From NCBI GenBank assembly GCA_016699615.1, contig CP064984.1, forward strand, positions 310,001 through 374,000: a stretch of 64,000 nucleotides of DNA, in the 5' to 3' direction. Positions within the stretch are counted from its first letter, which is position 1, and every line of letters starts with the position of its first letter. The translations under genes and the position numbers were made by a program. This document shows, one piece after another, positions 44,854 through 53,490 of this stretch. The notes beneath the pieces are model-generated. The model was given only the letters and a program-made list of their open reading frames with translations, was not told where the DNA came from and made no database searches. Origin of the DNA: Sphingobacteriales bacterium. Lineage in GTDB: Bacteria; Bacteroidota; Bacteroidia; Chitinophagales; JADIYW01.

Positions 44854-47800
44854 ATGCGATTACGAAGTATTGAAATTAAAGGATTTAAAAGTTTTGCTGA
44901 TAAAACAATCATCAACTTTCAAAATAACATTACAGGCATTGTTGGACCGAATGGGTGTGGAAAATCAAATGTAGTAGATTCTATTCGCTGGGTTTTGGGC
45001 GAACAAAAGAATAAAGCACTTCGTTTGGAGAAAATGGAAAATATCATTTTCAATGGTTCTAAAGATAAGGCTGCAAGCAATTTGGCTGAAGTATCGCTTA
45101 CTTTAGATAATACTAAAAATTTATTACCTACAGAATTTCAGAGTGTAACGATTACAAGATCAATAGACAGAGATGGTGATAGTACCTATAAACTCAATGG
45201 TGTAAACTGTAGATTGAAAGATATTAGAGATTTATTTTTAGATACTGGAATTAGCACTGATTCATATGCAATTATAGAATTGAAGATGATAGACCAGATT
45301 CTTAATAACGTGGACAATGCGCGTAGAACATTATTGGAACAAGCTGCTGGAATATCTAAATATAAAACTAGAAAAAAAGAAACGCTTCTAAAGTTGAATG
45401 CAACTGAGGCTGACTTGAATAGAGTTGAAGATTTGCTTTTTGAGATTGACAAAAACTTAAAACAACTTGAAACACAAGCAAAGAAAACTAGACAATACAA
45501 AGCATACAAAGAAGAATACAAAGTTATTTCATTAGATGTATCTAAATATGAATTGCATGGCATTCACGTAAGTTTTGATGAGCTTAAGCAGAAACTACAA
45601 TCTTTAGAAGACCAAAAATTGGAAATCATTACAAAAATAGAAGGTAATGATGCGCAACTAGAAAAAGAAAAACTAAGTATTATTGACAAGGAAAAACATT
45701 TATCTGAGCAACAAAAATTATTGAATTCTTTTTTAAATTCTATTCAAGAAAACGAAAGTAAGAAGAAAATAGAAACTCAAAAATTAAAATTCTTAAAAGA
45801 TAAAACTAGTCAGCTACAACAACAAATACAACAATCTATATCTATTTCTGAAACATTAACACAAGAAATAAATCAATTAGCAAACATTAATAAAACTGAT
45901 GATGAAAAACTGAATGAGTTGAAATTGGTTTTTGATGATGCTAAAGAAAAATTAGATGAGCAAAGAAACATCAACCTAGACTACAGAAATAATGTAGAAA
46001 AAGTAAGAAATGATTATAACCAAACACAACAGCAAATAGCACAAAAAGAAAAAGTACTTGCTGTAAAAGAAAATGAATTATTGAGTTTGGAGCGTAGTGC
46101 TCAGCAATCATTATTTGAGAATGAAGAAAGAATAAAAAACTTAAATCAGCTGAATACACAGATTGAAAGTTTTGATAGCAAAATAAATACACAAAAATCT
46201 TTAGTTGAAGATTTAGTAAAAAAAGAAGAACTCAACGAACAAAAAATAAAAGCACTAGAGGAAGCTAATGAGCAAATAAAGCAAGAATTAACCAACAATA
46301 ACAGAATTCTAGATGCAAAAAACAACGAATACAAGCTTACTAAAAATATGATTGATAATTTGGAAGGCTTTCCTGAATCTATCAAATTTTTGAAGAAGAA
46401 TGTAAACTGGCTCAAAGAAACGCCATTGCTTTCAGACATTATTTATACTGAAGAAAAATATAGAGTTGCTATTGAAACTGTTTTGCAACCACAACTCAAC
46501 CATTTTATTGTAGACAATGAAAACGCAGCACTGAATGCAATTGATGTACTTACAAAAAGTAGCACAGGAAAAGCTGGATTCTTGATTTTAGATAAATTCA
46601 ATCAAACGCAAACAAAAGTAAATTTTGATATTCCAAACACCATCAAAGCATCAACATTAGTACAAGTAGATAATAAACATGAAAAACTAATTGAATATTT
46701 ATTAGATGGCGTTTTTATTGCAACTGACAATAAAAATATTAGTGAAATATATCAAAACTTAGCACAAAAAGAAAATGTTTATATCATTTCTGAGAATGGA
46801 AATCTACTTCAATCCACACATCAAATTAGTGGTGGTGCTGTTGGTTTGTTTGAAGGAAAAAGATTAGGTAGAGTAAAAAACTTAGAAATATTAGACAAAG
46901 ACATCAAAGCATTAGATGTTGAAATTATAAATATAAAAAAGCAACTACAAGATGCACAACAAGAACTCAACCATCTAAAAGTAAATGCTTACAAAAATAC
47001 CATACAACGTGAAAACCATACATTACAACAATTAGAAAAAGATTTGGTAAGCATCAAATCAAAATTAGAAAATGAACAAAACAATATAGACAAAACAAAC
47101 TCTAATGCTCAGCTTATAAAAGAAAAAATTGAGACCACAAAAAATGATATCAATCCAATCAAAGAAGAATTAGAGCAACTAAAAACAAGCTATGTTCAAC
47201 TCAAAACGAATTATGATACTTTTGAAAATGAATTTAAAAAAGCTAGTGAAGTCTACAATCAACTATCCGTTCAGTACAACAACATCAACATACAATTTAT
47301 ACAACAAGAGAATAAATTAAAATCTAACCAACAAAACATTACCTACAAAAACAACCAACTAACTGAAACTCAAAACAGACTTACACAAGCAAAAAAAGAA
47401 TCTGAAGATACAATTGTAGAAATTGAAATATTAGAAGAAGATTTAGAAAAACTAGAGCAAGAATTAATTGCTAATTACAACGATAAAGAAAGCAAAATGC
47501 AACAGCTTTCTACACACGAATCTACGTACTTTGATGCCAAAGAATCGATACAAAAAATAGAAGATACGATAAGAGAACAAAATAAGAAGAAACAAGATAT
47601 TGAAAATTCTATCAGCAACAACAAAGACAATTATAATGATTTCAAATTAAAATTGAATGTACTTAAAGAAAGAATTTCAATAGAATTTCAGATTAATGTT
47701 GATGAGTGGAATGAAGATTTTACACTACCACAAACATCAAAAGAAGATTTGGAAGACAGAATGCAGAAAGTAAAGAAGAAAATAGAAAACTTTGGCGAAG

Positions 47801-48396
47801 TAAATCCAATGGCCGAAGAAGCGTATAATGAAATGAAAGAAAGATACGATTTCATTCAAGCACAGAAAGCCGACTTAAACAACTCTAAAGAAAATTTATT
47901 GGCAACAATGAATGAAATTGAAACCACAGCAAAAGGTCAATTTATGGAAACATTCAATGCTGTGCGTACCAATTTTATTGATGTATTTAGAAGTATGTTT
48001 ACACCAGATGATAATTGCGATATCGTATTACAAAATCCAGAAGATCCATTAGAATCTGAAATAGAAATTATAGCAAAACCAAAAGGCAAAAGACCACAAT
48101 CTATCAATCAATTATCTGGTGGAGAAAAAACATTAACAGCATTGTCATTATTGTTTGGCTTATATTTATACAAGCCAGCACCTTTCTGTATCTTAGATGA
48201 GGTTGATGCACCATTGGATGACAACAACATCAAAAAATTCAATGAGGCAATTAGAAAATTCTCAGAAAATTCTCAATTTATATTAGTAACTCACAACAAA
48301 AGTACAATGGCTAGTGTAGATAATATTTATGGTGTAACCATGGTGAAACAAGGTATTTCTAGAGTTGTGCCAGTAGATTTTAGTAGCTTAAACTAA
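44854..48396 (+). CDS. smc: Chromosome segregation ATPase SMC
   Basis: 1180 residues, typical SMC length. The N-terminal head has Walker A GIVGPNGCGKSNVVDS near residue 28. Two long coiled coils (about 170-500 and 670-1000) flank a hinge near 505-660 (DIIYTEEKYRVAIETVLQPQ). The C-terminal head has the signature INQLSGGEKTLTALSLLFG near 1085 and Walker B FCILDEVDAPLDDNN near 1115. SMC folds and segregates the chromosome with ScpA and ScpB, which are not in the window. The nitroreductase gene begins one base after its stop. Confidence 0.96.
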   Translation: MRLRSIEIKGFKSFADKTIINFQNNITGIVGPNGCGKSNVVDSIRWVLGEQKNKALRLEKMENIIFNGSKDKAASNLAEVSLTLDNTKNLLPTEFQSVTITRSIDRDGDSTYKLNGVNCRLKDIRDLFLDTGISTDSYAIIELKMIDQILNNVDNARRTLLEQAAGISKYKTRKKETLLKLNATEADLNRVEDLLFEIDKNLKQLETQAKKTRQYKAYKEEYKVISLDVSKYELHGIHVSFDELKQKLQSLEDQKLEIITKIEGNDAQLEKEKLSIIDKEKHLSEQQKLLNSFLNSIQENESKKKIETQKLKFLKDKTSQLQQQIQQSISISETLTQEINQLANINKTDDEKLNELKLVFDDAKEKLDEQRNINLDYRNNVEKVRNDYNQTQQQIAQKEKVLAVKENELLSLERSAQQSLFENEERIKNLNQLNTQIESFDSKINTQKSLVEDLVKKEELNEQKIKALEEANEQIKQELTNNNRILDAKNNEYKLTKNMIDNLEGFPESIKFLKKNVNWLKETPLLSDIIYTEEKYRVAIETVLQPQLNHFIVDNENAALNAIDVLTKSSTGKAGFLILDKFNQTQTKVNFDIPNTIKASTLVQVDNKHEKLIEYLLDGVFIATDNKNISEIYQNLAQKENVYIISENGNLLQSTHQISGGAVGLFEGKRLGRVKNLEILDKDIKALDVEIINIKKQLQDAQQELNHLKVNAYKNTIQRENHTLQQLEKDLVSIKSKLENEQNNIDKTNSNAQLIKEKIETTKNDINPIKEELEQLKTSYVQLKTNYDTFENEFKKASEVYNQLSVQYNNINIQFIQQENKLKSNQQNITYKNNQLTETQNRLTQAKKESEDTIVEIEILEEDLEKLEQELIANYNDKESKMQQLSTHESTYFDAKESIQKIEDTIREQNKKKQDIENSISNNKDNYNDFKLKLNVLKERISIEFQINVDEWNEDFTLPQTSKEDLEDRMQKVKKKIENFGEVNPMAEEAYNEMKERYDFIQAQKADLNNSKENLLATMNEIETTAKGQFMETFNAVRTNFIDVFRSMFTPDDNCDIVLQNPEDPLESEIEIIAKPKGKRPQSINQLSGGEKTLTALSLLFGLYLYKPAPFCILDEVDAPLDDNNIKKFNEAIRKFSENSQFILVTHNKSTMASVDNIYGVTMVKQGISRVVPVDFSSLN

Positions 48397-48397
48397 T

Positions 48398-48971
48398 ATG
48401 AATACACAACAAATAATAGCACAAAGACGCACCATCGATCCAGATGATTTCAATGGAAACATCATTAATGACAATGATTTTAAAGACATCATGGATGCAG
48501 CAAATTGGGCACCTACACATGGATTGACTGAGCCTTGGAGTTTTATTATTTTCAAAGCTGATGACTGTAAAAAGTTTGGACAAATACACGCAGAACTTTT
48601 TAAACAAAACACAAATCCTGAGCATTTCTTACAAAAAAAAGTACGATAAAATATTGCATCGTGCAGACAAGTGTTCGCATGTAATTATATGCACCAACAA
48701 AAGAGGAACAGCCAAAAATATTCCAGATATTGAAGAAATATGTGCAACAAGTGCAGCTATACAAAATATACTTTTAGCAGCAACAGAAAAAAACATTGCA
48801 ACATTTTGGAGTACTGGTGGCATGTGTCACACCAATGAGTTTAAACATTTTTTTGGATATAATGACGAAGACACTGTCTTAGGTATTTTATACATTGGCT
48901 ACACAGAAAAACCATTGCCAATAGCAAAAAGAAACACACCAATAGAAGATAAAATAAAATATTATAAATAA
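48398..48971 (+). CDS. Nitroreductase family protein, frame broken by 1-base insertion
   Basis: The first frame, 48398-48649, gives IIAQRRTIDPDDF near the start and ANWAPTHGLTEPWSFIIF near 35-52, the FMN-binding region of nitroreductases, but ends after FLQKKVR. The next frame continues with KYDKILHRADKCSHV through SAAIQNILLAATEKNIATFW and ends at 48971. Removing one A from the eight-A run at 48633-48640 joins them into a 190-residue YdjA-like protein. It would reduce nitro or quinone compounds with NAD(P)H. The gene follows smc by one base. Confidence 0.86.
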
Positions 48972-48975
48972 TATA

Positions 48976-49593
48976 ATGAATATTCAACTAGATGATATTA
49001 GTAAAAAATTTGGGAAAGAATGGATATTCAAACATGTCAATTATCAATTTGAGAGCAACAACAAGTACGCAATTATTGGACACAATGGAAGCGGAAAATC
49101 TACCTTACTAAAAATTATAGCAAATGGCTTAATGCCAACTTCTGGGAAAATAGCGTATAGTATTCCAAACAAAAAAAGCCTAACAGAATTTGAAATAAAT
49201 CAACAAATTGCTTTTACTGCACCATACATTTCAATTATTGAAGAATTTTCACTTCGTGAGATTTATAATTTTCATACTTCGTTAAAAAAATTAGCAATTG
49301 AAGATTTCAAAGCATTTATACAACTCATTCAATTAGAAAAACATCAAGACAAACTATTGAAGAATTTTTCTTCAGGCATGAAACAACGTGTAAAATTAGC
49401 ACTTACAATACTATCAGACACGCAAGCATTATTATTGGATGAGCCTACATCAAACTTAGATACAACAGGAATTGAATGGTATCATAAATTAATAGAACAA
49501 TATTCCAACAATAGAATAATTATCATAGGCTCAAATCAAGCACACGAATATTCATTTTGCAATGCACAAATCAATGTATTAGATTTTAAGTAA
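48976..49593 (+). CDS. ABC transporter ATP-binding protein
   Basis: 205 residues, a single nucleotide-binding domain. Walker A IIGHNGSGKSTLLKI is near 38, the signature NFSSGMKQRVKLAL near 133, and Walker B ALLLDEPTSNLD near 155. The switch position reads IIIGSNQAHE, so the usual H-loop histidine seems to be replaced, as in some CcmA-like members. No permease gene is adjacent, so its membrane partner is elsewhere. It starts four bases after the nitroreductase stop. Confidence 0.87.
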   Translation: MNIQLDDISKKFGKEWIFKHVNYQFESNNKYAIIGHNGSGKSTLLKIIANGLMPTSGKIAYSIPNKKSLTEFEINQQIAFTAPYISIIEEFSLREIYNFHTSLKKLAIEDFKAFIQLIQLEKHQDKLLKNFSSGMKQRVKLALTILSDTQALLLDEPTSNLDTTGIEWYHKLIEQYSNNRIIIIGSNQAHEYSFCNAQINVLDFK

Positions 49594-49595
49594 TA

Positions 49596-50404
49596 TTATA
49601 TATTGCGTTGCCTCAATGCTTCAAACACAACAATTGCTACAGAATTAGATACATTTAAAGAATCGTTTTGTCCGCGCATTGGAATAATAATATTTTGCTC
49701 AGCATTATCTTCCCAAAATTCATCAACACCAGTTGCTTCTGTGCCAACTACAAATGCTGTGGCTTTTGTATAATTGCACAATAAGTAGTCTTTTGATGCT
49801 TTTAATGATGTTGTAAATACATGCACATTTCGTTCACGCAAATATTCCAAAATCTTATCTTTACTATCAATAATAATCTTTTGACTAAACAAGCAACCAA
49901 CAGAAGACCTAATTACATTTGGATTAAAAATATCTGTGTGCAAATCGGCACAAAATATAGCATGAATATTTGAAGATCAGCAATACGCAAAATAGCACCT
50001 AAGTTACCTGGTTTTTCTACGCCATCAATTACCAAAAACAAAGGATTTTCAATATCATCCAATATATTATATGTTGATGATTTTGCTTGGGCTATGCTTA
50101 CAACTTTACTTGTATTGCCTCTGTACGAAATTTTTTCAAATACATTTTCAGCTACTTTCAATAGTTTGTTTTGGTTGAGTGTAGCCTTTCTATTTTCAGA
50201 AAGTTCACTTATTAAATCATCAATATCTACTTGCTCACTAAAAAAAATAGTTTCTATCTCAAAATTATTTTCAATTGCCATTTTGGTTTCCTTCCAACCA
50301 TCAATAACAAATAATTGTTCTTCTTTTCTATACTTAGATTTTTCTTGTAGAAGTATGGTATGCTTTATAATTGTATTGCTAAGACTTGAAACATATTTAT
50401 ACAT
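49596..50404 (-). CDS. TrmH/SpoU rRNA methyltransferase, frame broken by 1-base deletion
   Basis: The first frame starts at 50404, with the substrate-binding domain (EEQLFVIDGWKETKMAI near 28) and SPOUT motif 1 LVIDGVEKPGNLGAILRIAD near 128. It then runs into a non-family tail and stops at 49913. The other frame contains the rest: HTDIFNPNVIRSSVG, motif 2 VVGTEATGVDEFW, and motif 3 IPMRGQNDSLNVSNSVAIV, ending at 49596. Adding one base near 49975 restores IRIAD(A)SNIHAIFCADLH and a protein of 269 residues. Such enzymes 2'-O-methylate rRNA or tRNA with AdoMet. Confidence 0.86.
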
Positions 50405-50412
50405 AAATATAT

Positions 50413-51552
50413 TTATTTTTTATCTTTTACTGGAAATAATTCAGCTAACTTATTTTCCAATTCTTGTCCTCTCAAATTTTTAGCTATTATCTTTCCACTT
50501 TTATCCAATAAATAAGTTGTTGGAATAGATTCTATTTTATACGTTTTTGCAACATTAGATTCCCAACTTTTTAATTCAGATACATGGTTTTTCCAATCTA
50601 ATTTATCTTTTTGCACTGCCTTTTTCCAAGCATCTACATTATCATCTAATGAAACACTATACACATCAAATCCTTTGTCTTTATATTGATTATACAATTT
50701 TACAACATTAGGATTTTCTGCTCTACAAGGTGGACACCAACTTGCCCAAAAATCTAATAACACATATTTTCCATTCAAGTTTTTTAGACTTAAGGTGTCG
50801 CCATTCCAATTGGTCAATTCAATATTTGGTGCTTTATTTCCAACTTGCAAGCCAGCTTGTTCATCTTTCAACATCGCAGATTTATATTGTTGCAATGCAT
50901 CACTAAATTGTTTTACATAAATTGAGTTAGGTGCTTTCTTGCCCAAATCTTCTATTGTTTGTACAATGTAAGGCATTTCTTGTTGCGCTGCTGGACCAAA
51001 GAAATTTATTGCAAAAGCAGCAACATCAGCCGTTTTTTGTTTAGTTATAAATTCTTTAATATAATTTATATAGGCTGATTTTTTATCGTCTAATATATTT
51101 TTTATAGAATCTTTTTGATTAGATTTTTGCACTGAATTTTGTACTGCAAATGTTAGTGAATCTATCTCAGCACCTTTTGTTGCTACATTTTCAATTAGGC
51201 TTTGCATTTGTACACTTTCATCATTTCCTTCAACAGTATACTTATAAAATCCTTTATCAGTAATTTTTAGTTTAATCTTATCGCCTTTTTTTAAATATAA
51301 ATACACAACATCTTTTTGATTAAAAGCTAATCGATATAAACCATCATTTTTGATATAACTTTTTATGCTAAATTTTTGATTACTTACAGTTAATGAATCT
51401 ATCAACTCAAATGGAACAGCATTGATATCTTCTAAAACGACATTAGATGCTTTTATTTTATCGAGTTCAACATCAATAAACACTTTTTTCTGATTAGAAC
51501 ACGAAACACTAAGAAGAAGTACAAAAATTATACAAAAAATTCTATTAAACAT
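50413..51552 (-). CDS. TlpA-family disulfide reductase lipoprotein with DUF4369 domain
   Basis: 379 residues. A lipobox ends the signal (LLLSVSCSNQ). Residues about 25-125 form the DUF4369 beta domain, followed by a helical linker (about 125-235) and an AhpC/TSA-thioredoxin domain from about 240 with the active site DFWASWCPPCRAENP near 272 and cis-proline IESIPTTYLLD near 345. This is the standard Bacteroidota architecture for envelope thiol-disulfide exchange. It begins two bases after gatB stops and ends nine bases before the TrmH gene. Confidence 0.9.
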   Translation of the reverse strand: MFNRIFCIIFVLLLSVSCSNQKKVFIDVELDKIKASNVVLEDINAVPFELIDSLTVSNQKFSIKSYIKNDGLYRLAFNQKDVVYLYLKKGDKIKLKITDKGFYKYTVEGNDESVQMQSLIENVATKGAEIDSLTFAVQNSVQKSNQKDSIKNILDDKKSAYINYIKEFITKQKTADVAAFAINFFGPAAQQEMPYIVQTIEDLGKKAPNSIYVKQFSDALQQYKSAMLKDEQAGLQVGNKAPNIELTNWNGDTLSLKNLNGKYVLLDFWASWCPPCRAENPNVVKLYNQYKDKGFDVYSVSLDDNVDAWKKAVQKDKLDWKNHVSELKSWESNVAKTYKIESIPTTYLLDKSGKIIAKNLRGQELENKLAELFPVKDKK

Positions 51553-51553
51553 A

Positions 51554-53002
51554 TTAATTATCTAAAAGTTCTAACAATAACTGATTGGTTCGTTTTGGAT
51601 CTGCTTTACCTTTTGATGCTTTCATTACATCACCAACAAACATTGCCAACAAACCTTGTTTTCCTTTTTTATATTCTGCTACTTTAGCTGGATTATTTTC
51701 AATAGCATTTTTTGCCCACACCATCAATTCGTCTTCGTTGTTGGATTGAATTAGATTAAGCTCAATTGCTAAATCTTTAGCTGTTTTGTTATTACCATTC
51801 AGGTATGCTGAAAACAATAACTTAGAATTTGTTGAATTAATTTCATTCGCATCAACCAATGCAATGATATCTGCAATTTGATTAGATGATATTTTCAAAT
51901 CAGCCACAGATAAGTTATTTTCATTCAAATATGATTTAATATCATTAATCAGCCAATTTGCGACTGACTTATAATTTTTTGTATGTTGTATAATTTCTAA
52001 GTAGAACGAAGCTATTTCTCTTTCATCTGTTAGAATTTGTGCATCATACTCAGATAAATTATACTCATGAATAAATTTATGATACAAATAATTTGGCAAC
52101 AAAGGCATGTTTTGTTTTATTGCTTCTATGGTATCTTTGGGTATATGCAACAATGGTAAATCTGGCTCTGGAAAATATCTGTAATCATGTGCATCTTCTT
52201 TTGTTCTCAATGGAAAAGAGCTACCATCATTTGGATTAAAGCTTCGAGTTTCTTGTGCTATCGTTCCTCCACTTTCATAAATTTCTACTTGTCTTTTTAC
52301 TTCAATATCTATCGCGCGTTTTACATTCCTAATCGAATTCATATTCTTCACTTCCACACGTGTTCTGTAATTTGTTTCTCCTTTCAGCCTTACAGAAACA
52401 TTGGCATCGCAACGCATTGAGCCTTCTTCCATATTTCCATCACAAACATCAATATATCTTACTAATTTCCTTACTTCAGTTAAGTATTGATAGGCTTCTT
52501 CGCTATTTCTTATATCTGGTTCTGAAACAATTTCTATCAAAGGGATACCTGCTCTATTCAAATCTACTAAAGAATAATGTGCATCCAACTCATGGTTGAG
52601 CTTGCCTGCATCTTCTTCCAAATGAATTCTAGTTAAGTTTATTTTCTTTGTCGTCTTATCTATTTTTATCTCAACATAGCCACCAATGCAAATAGGTTGT
52701 TTGTCTTGCGAAATCTGATAGCCTTTTGGTAAATCTGCATAAAAGTAATTTTTTCTATCAAAGAAATTGTATTCATTAATGGTACAATTGCATGCAACAC
52801 CCATTTTTACTGCTTTTTCTATCACAGCAATATTCATTTTAGGCAACACACCAGGCATGCCTAATGTTATTGGGTTAATTTGTGTATTTGGCTCAGCACC
52901 AAATGCTGTACTGTCGCTGGTAAAAATCTTGGACTTTGTGTTAAGTTGTGCGTGAACTTCTAAACCAATTACAACTTCATATTTATCTAAAACTGACATC
53001 AA
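51554..53002 (-). CDS. gatB: Asp-tRNA(Asn)/Glu-tRNA(Gln) amidotransferase subunit B
   Basis: 482 residues. It starts with YEVVIGLEVHAQLNTKSK and has the family segments FDRKNYFYADLPKGYQISQ near 86, NRAGIPLIEIVSEPD near 153, and DYRYFPEPDLPLL near 270. The C-terminal tRNA-binding YqeY-like tail closes with VMKASKGKADPKRTN. GatB works with GatA and GatC to turn misacylated Glu-tRNA(Gln) or Asp-tRNA(Asn) into the correct aminoacyl-tRNA. gatA and gatC are not adjacent, which is usual in this phylum. An ATG at 52999 is an equally good start. Confidence 0.95.
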   Translation of the reverse strand: MMSVLDKYEVVIGLEVHAQLNTKSKIFTSDSTAFGAEPNTQINPITLGMPGVLPKMNIAVIEKAVKMGVACNCTINEYNFFDRKNYFYADLPKGYQISQDKQPICIGGYVEIKIDKTTKKINLTRIHLEEDAGKLNHELDAHYSLVDLNRAGIPLIEIVSEPDIRNSEEAYQYLTEVRKLVRYIDVCDGNMEEGSMRCDANVSVRLKGETNYRTRVEVKNMNSIRNVKRAIDIEVKRQVEIYESGGTIAQETRSFNPNDGSSFPLRTKEDAHDYRYFPEPDLPLLHIPKDTIEAIKQNMPLLPNYLYHKFIHEYNLSEYDAQILTDEREIASFYLEIIQHTKNYKSVANWLINDIKSYLNENNLSVADLKISSNQIADIIALVDANEINSTNSKLLFSAYLNGNNKTAKDLAIELNLIQSNNEDELMVWAKNAIENNPAKVAEYKKGKQGLLAMFVGDVMKASKGKADPKRTNQLLLELLDN

Positions 53003-53011
53003 AAAATTATT

Positions 53012-53467
53012 TTACAACATATCTACATCATCAATGCTAGAGTTGGCAATAAACCCATCTACATTTGGTTCTTGTTCTCTTTTATTGTATCCGCCACCAC
53101 TATGTTTTTGTGTGCCTAAAACAGAACGTATCAAACCACTTAACATTCTTTGTACTTCATTTATATTTTCAGATAGTGTATCATCTGCAATGTATCCTAA
53201 ATCTTTTGACAATAATGATAGATAATACAACTCATTCAAATAATTTTGAGATTCTATATATAATCTTGATTTCTCTTGTCTATTTCTTTTTTGGAAACCA
53301 TCAGAAATACAAATAACAGCATTTGATGAAGCACGTTTTAATTGGTCTACCAATGTTGTTCTTTCTTTTTCTGGGAATGAATCTGTTAATCGATAAATTT
53401 CTAATACTATTTGGTGTGATTTCTTCCAAACATTTAGGTCAAAGTAGGATTGAATTTTGTCTTCCAT
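53012..53467 (-). CDS. Four-helix-bundle protein (23S rRNA IVS / S23 family)
   Basis: 151 residues. LNVWKKSHQIVLEIYRLTDSFP near residue 10 (seen in two pieces), LVDQLKRASSNAVICISDG near 41, and the later YIESQNYLNELYYLSLLSKDLGY are the S23 four-helix signature. The last 30 residues are disordered. Related proteins are often encoded in intervening sequences of 23S rRNA, but here the gene stands between gatB and gcvP. Function not known. Confidence 0.85.
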   Translation of the reverse strand: MEDKIQSYFDLNVWKKSHQIVLEIYRLTDSFPEKERTTLVDQLKRASSNAVICISDGFQKRNRQEKSRLYIESQNYLNELYYLSLLSKDLGYIADDTLSENINEVQRMLSGLIRSVLGTQKHSGGGYNKREQEPNVDGFIANSSIDDVDML

Positions 53468-53490
53468 AATTTTTATTTTATATAACTTGG

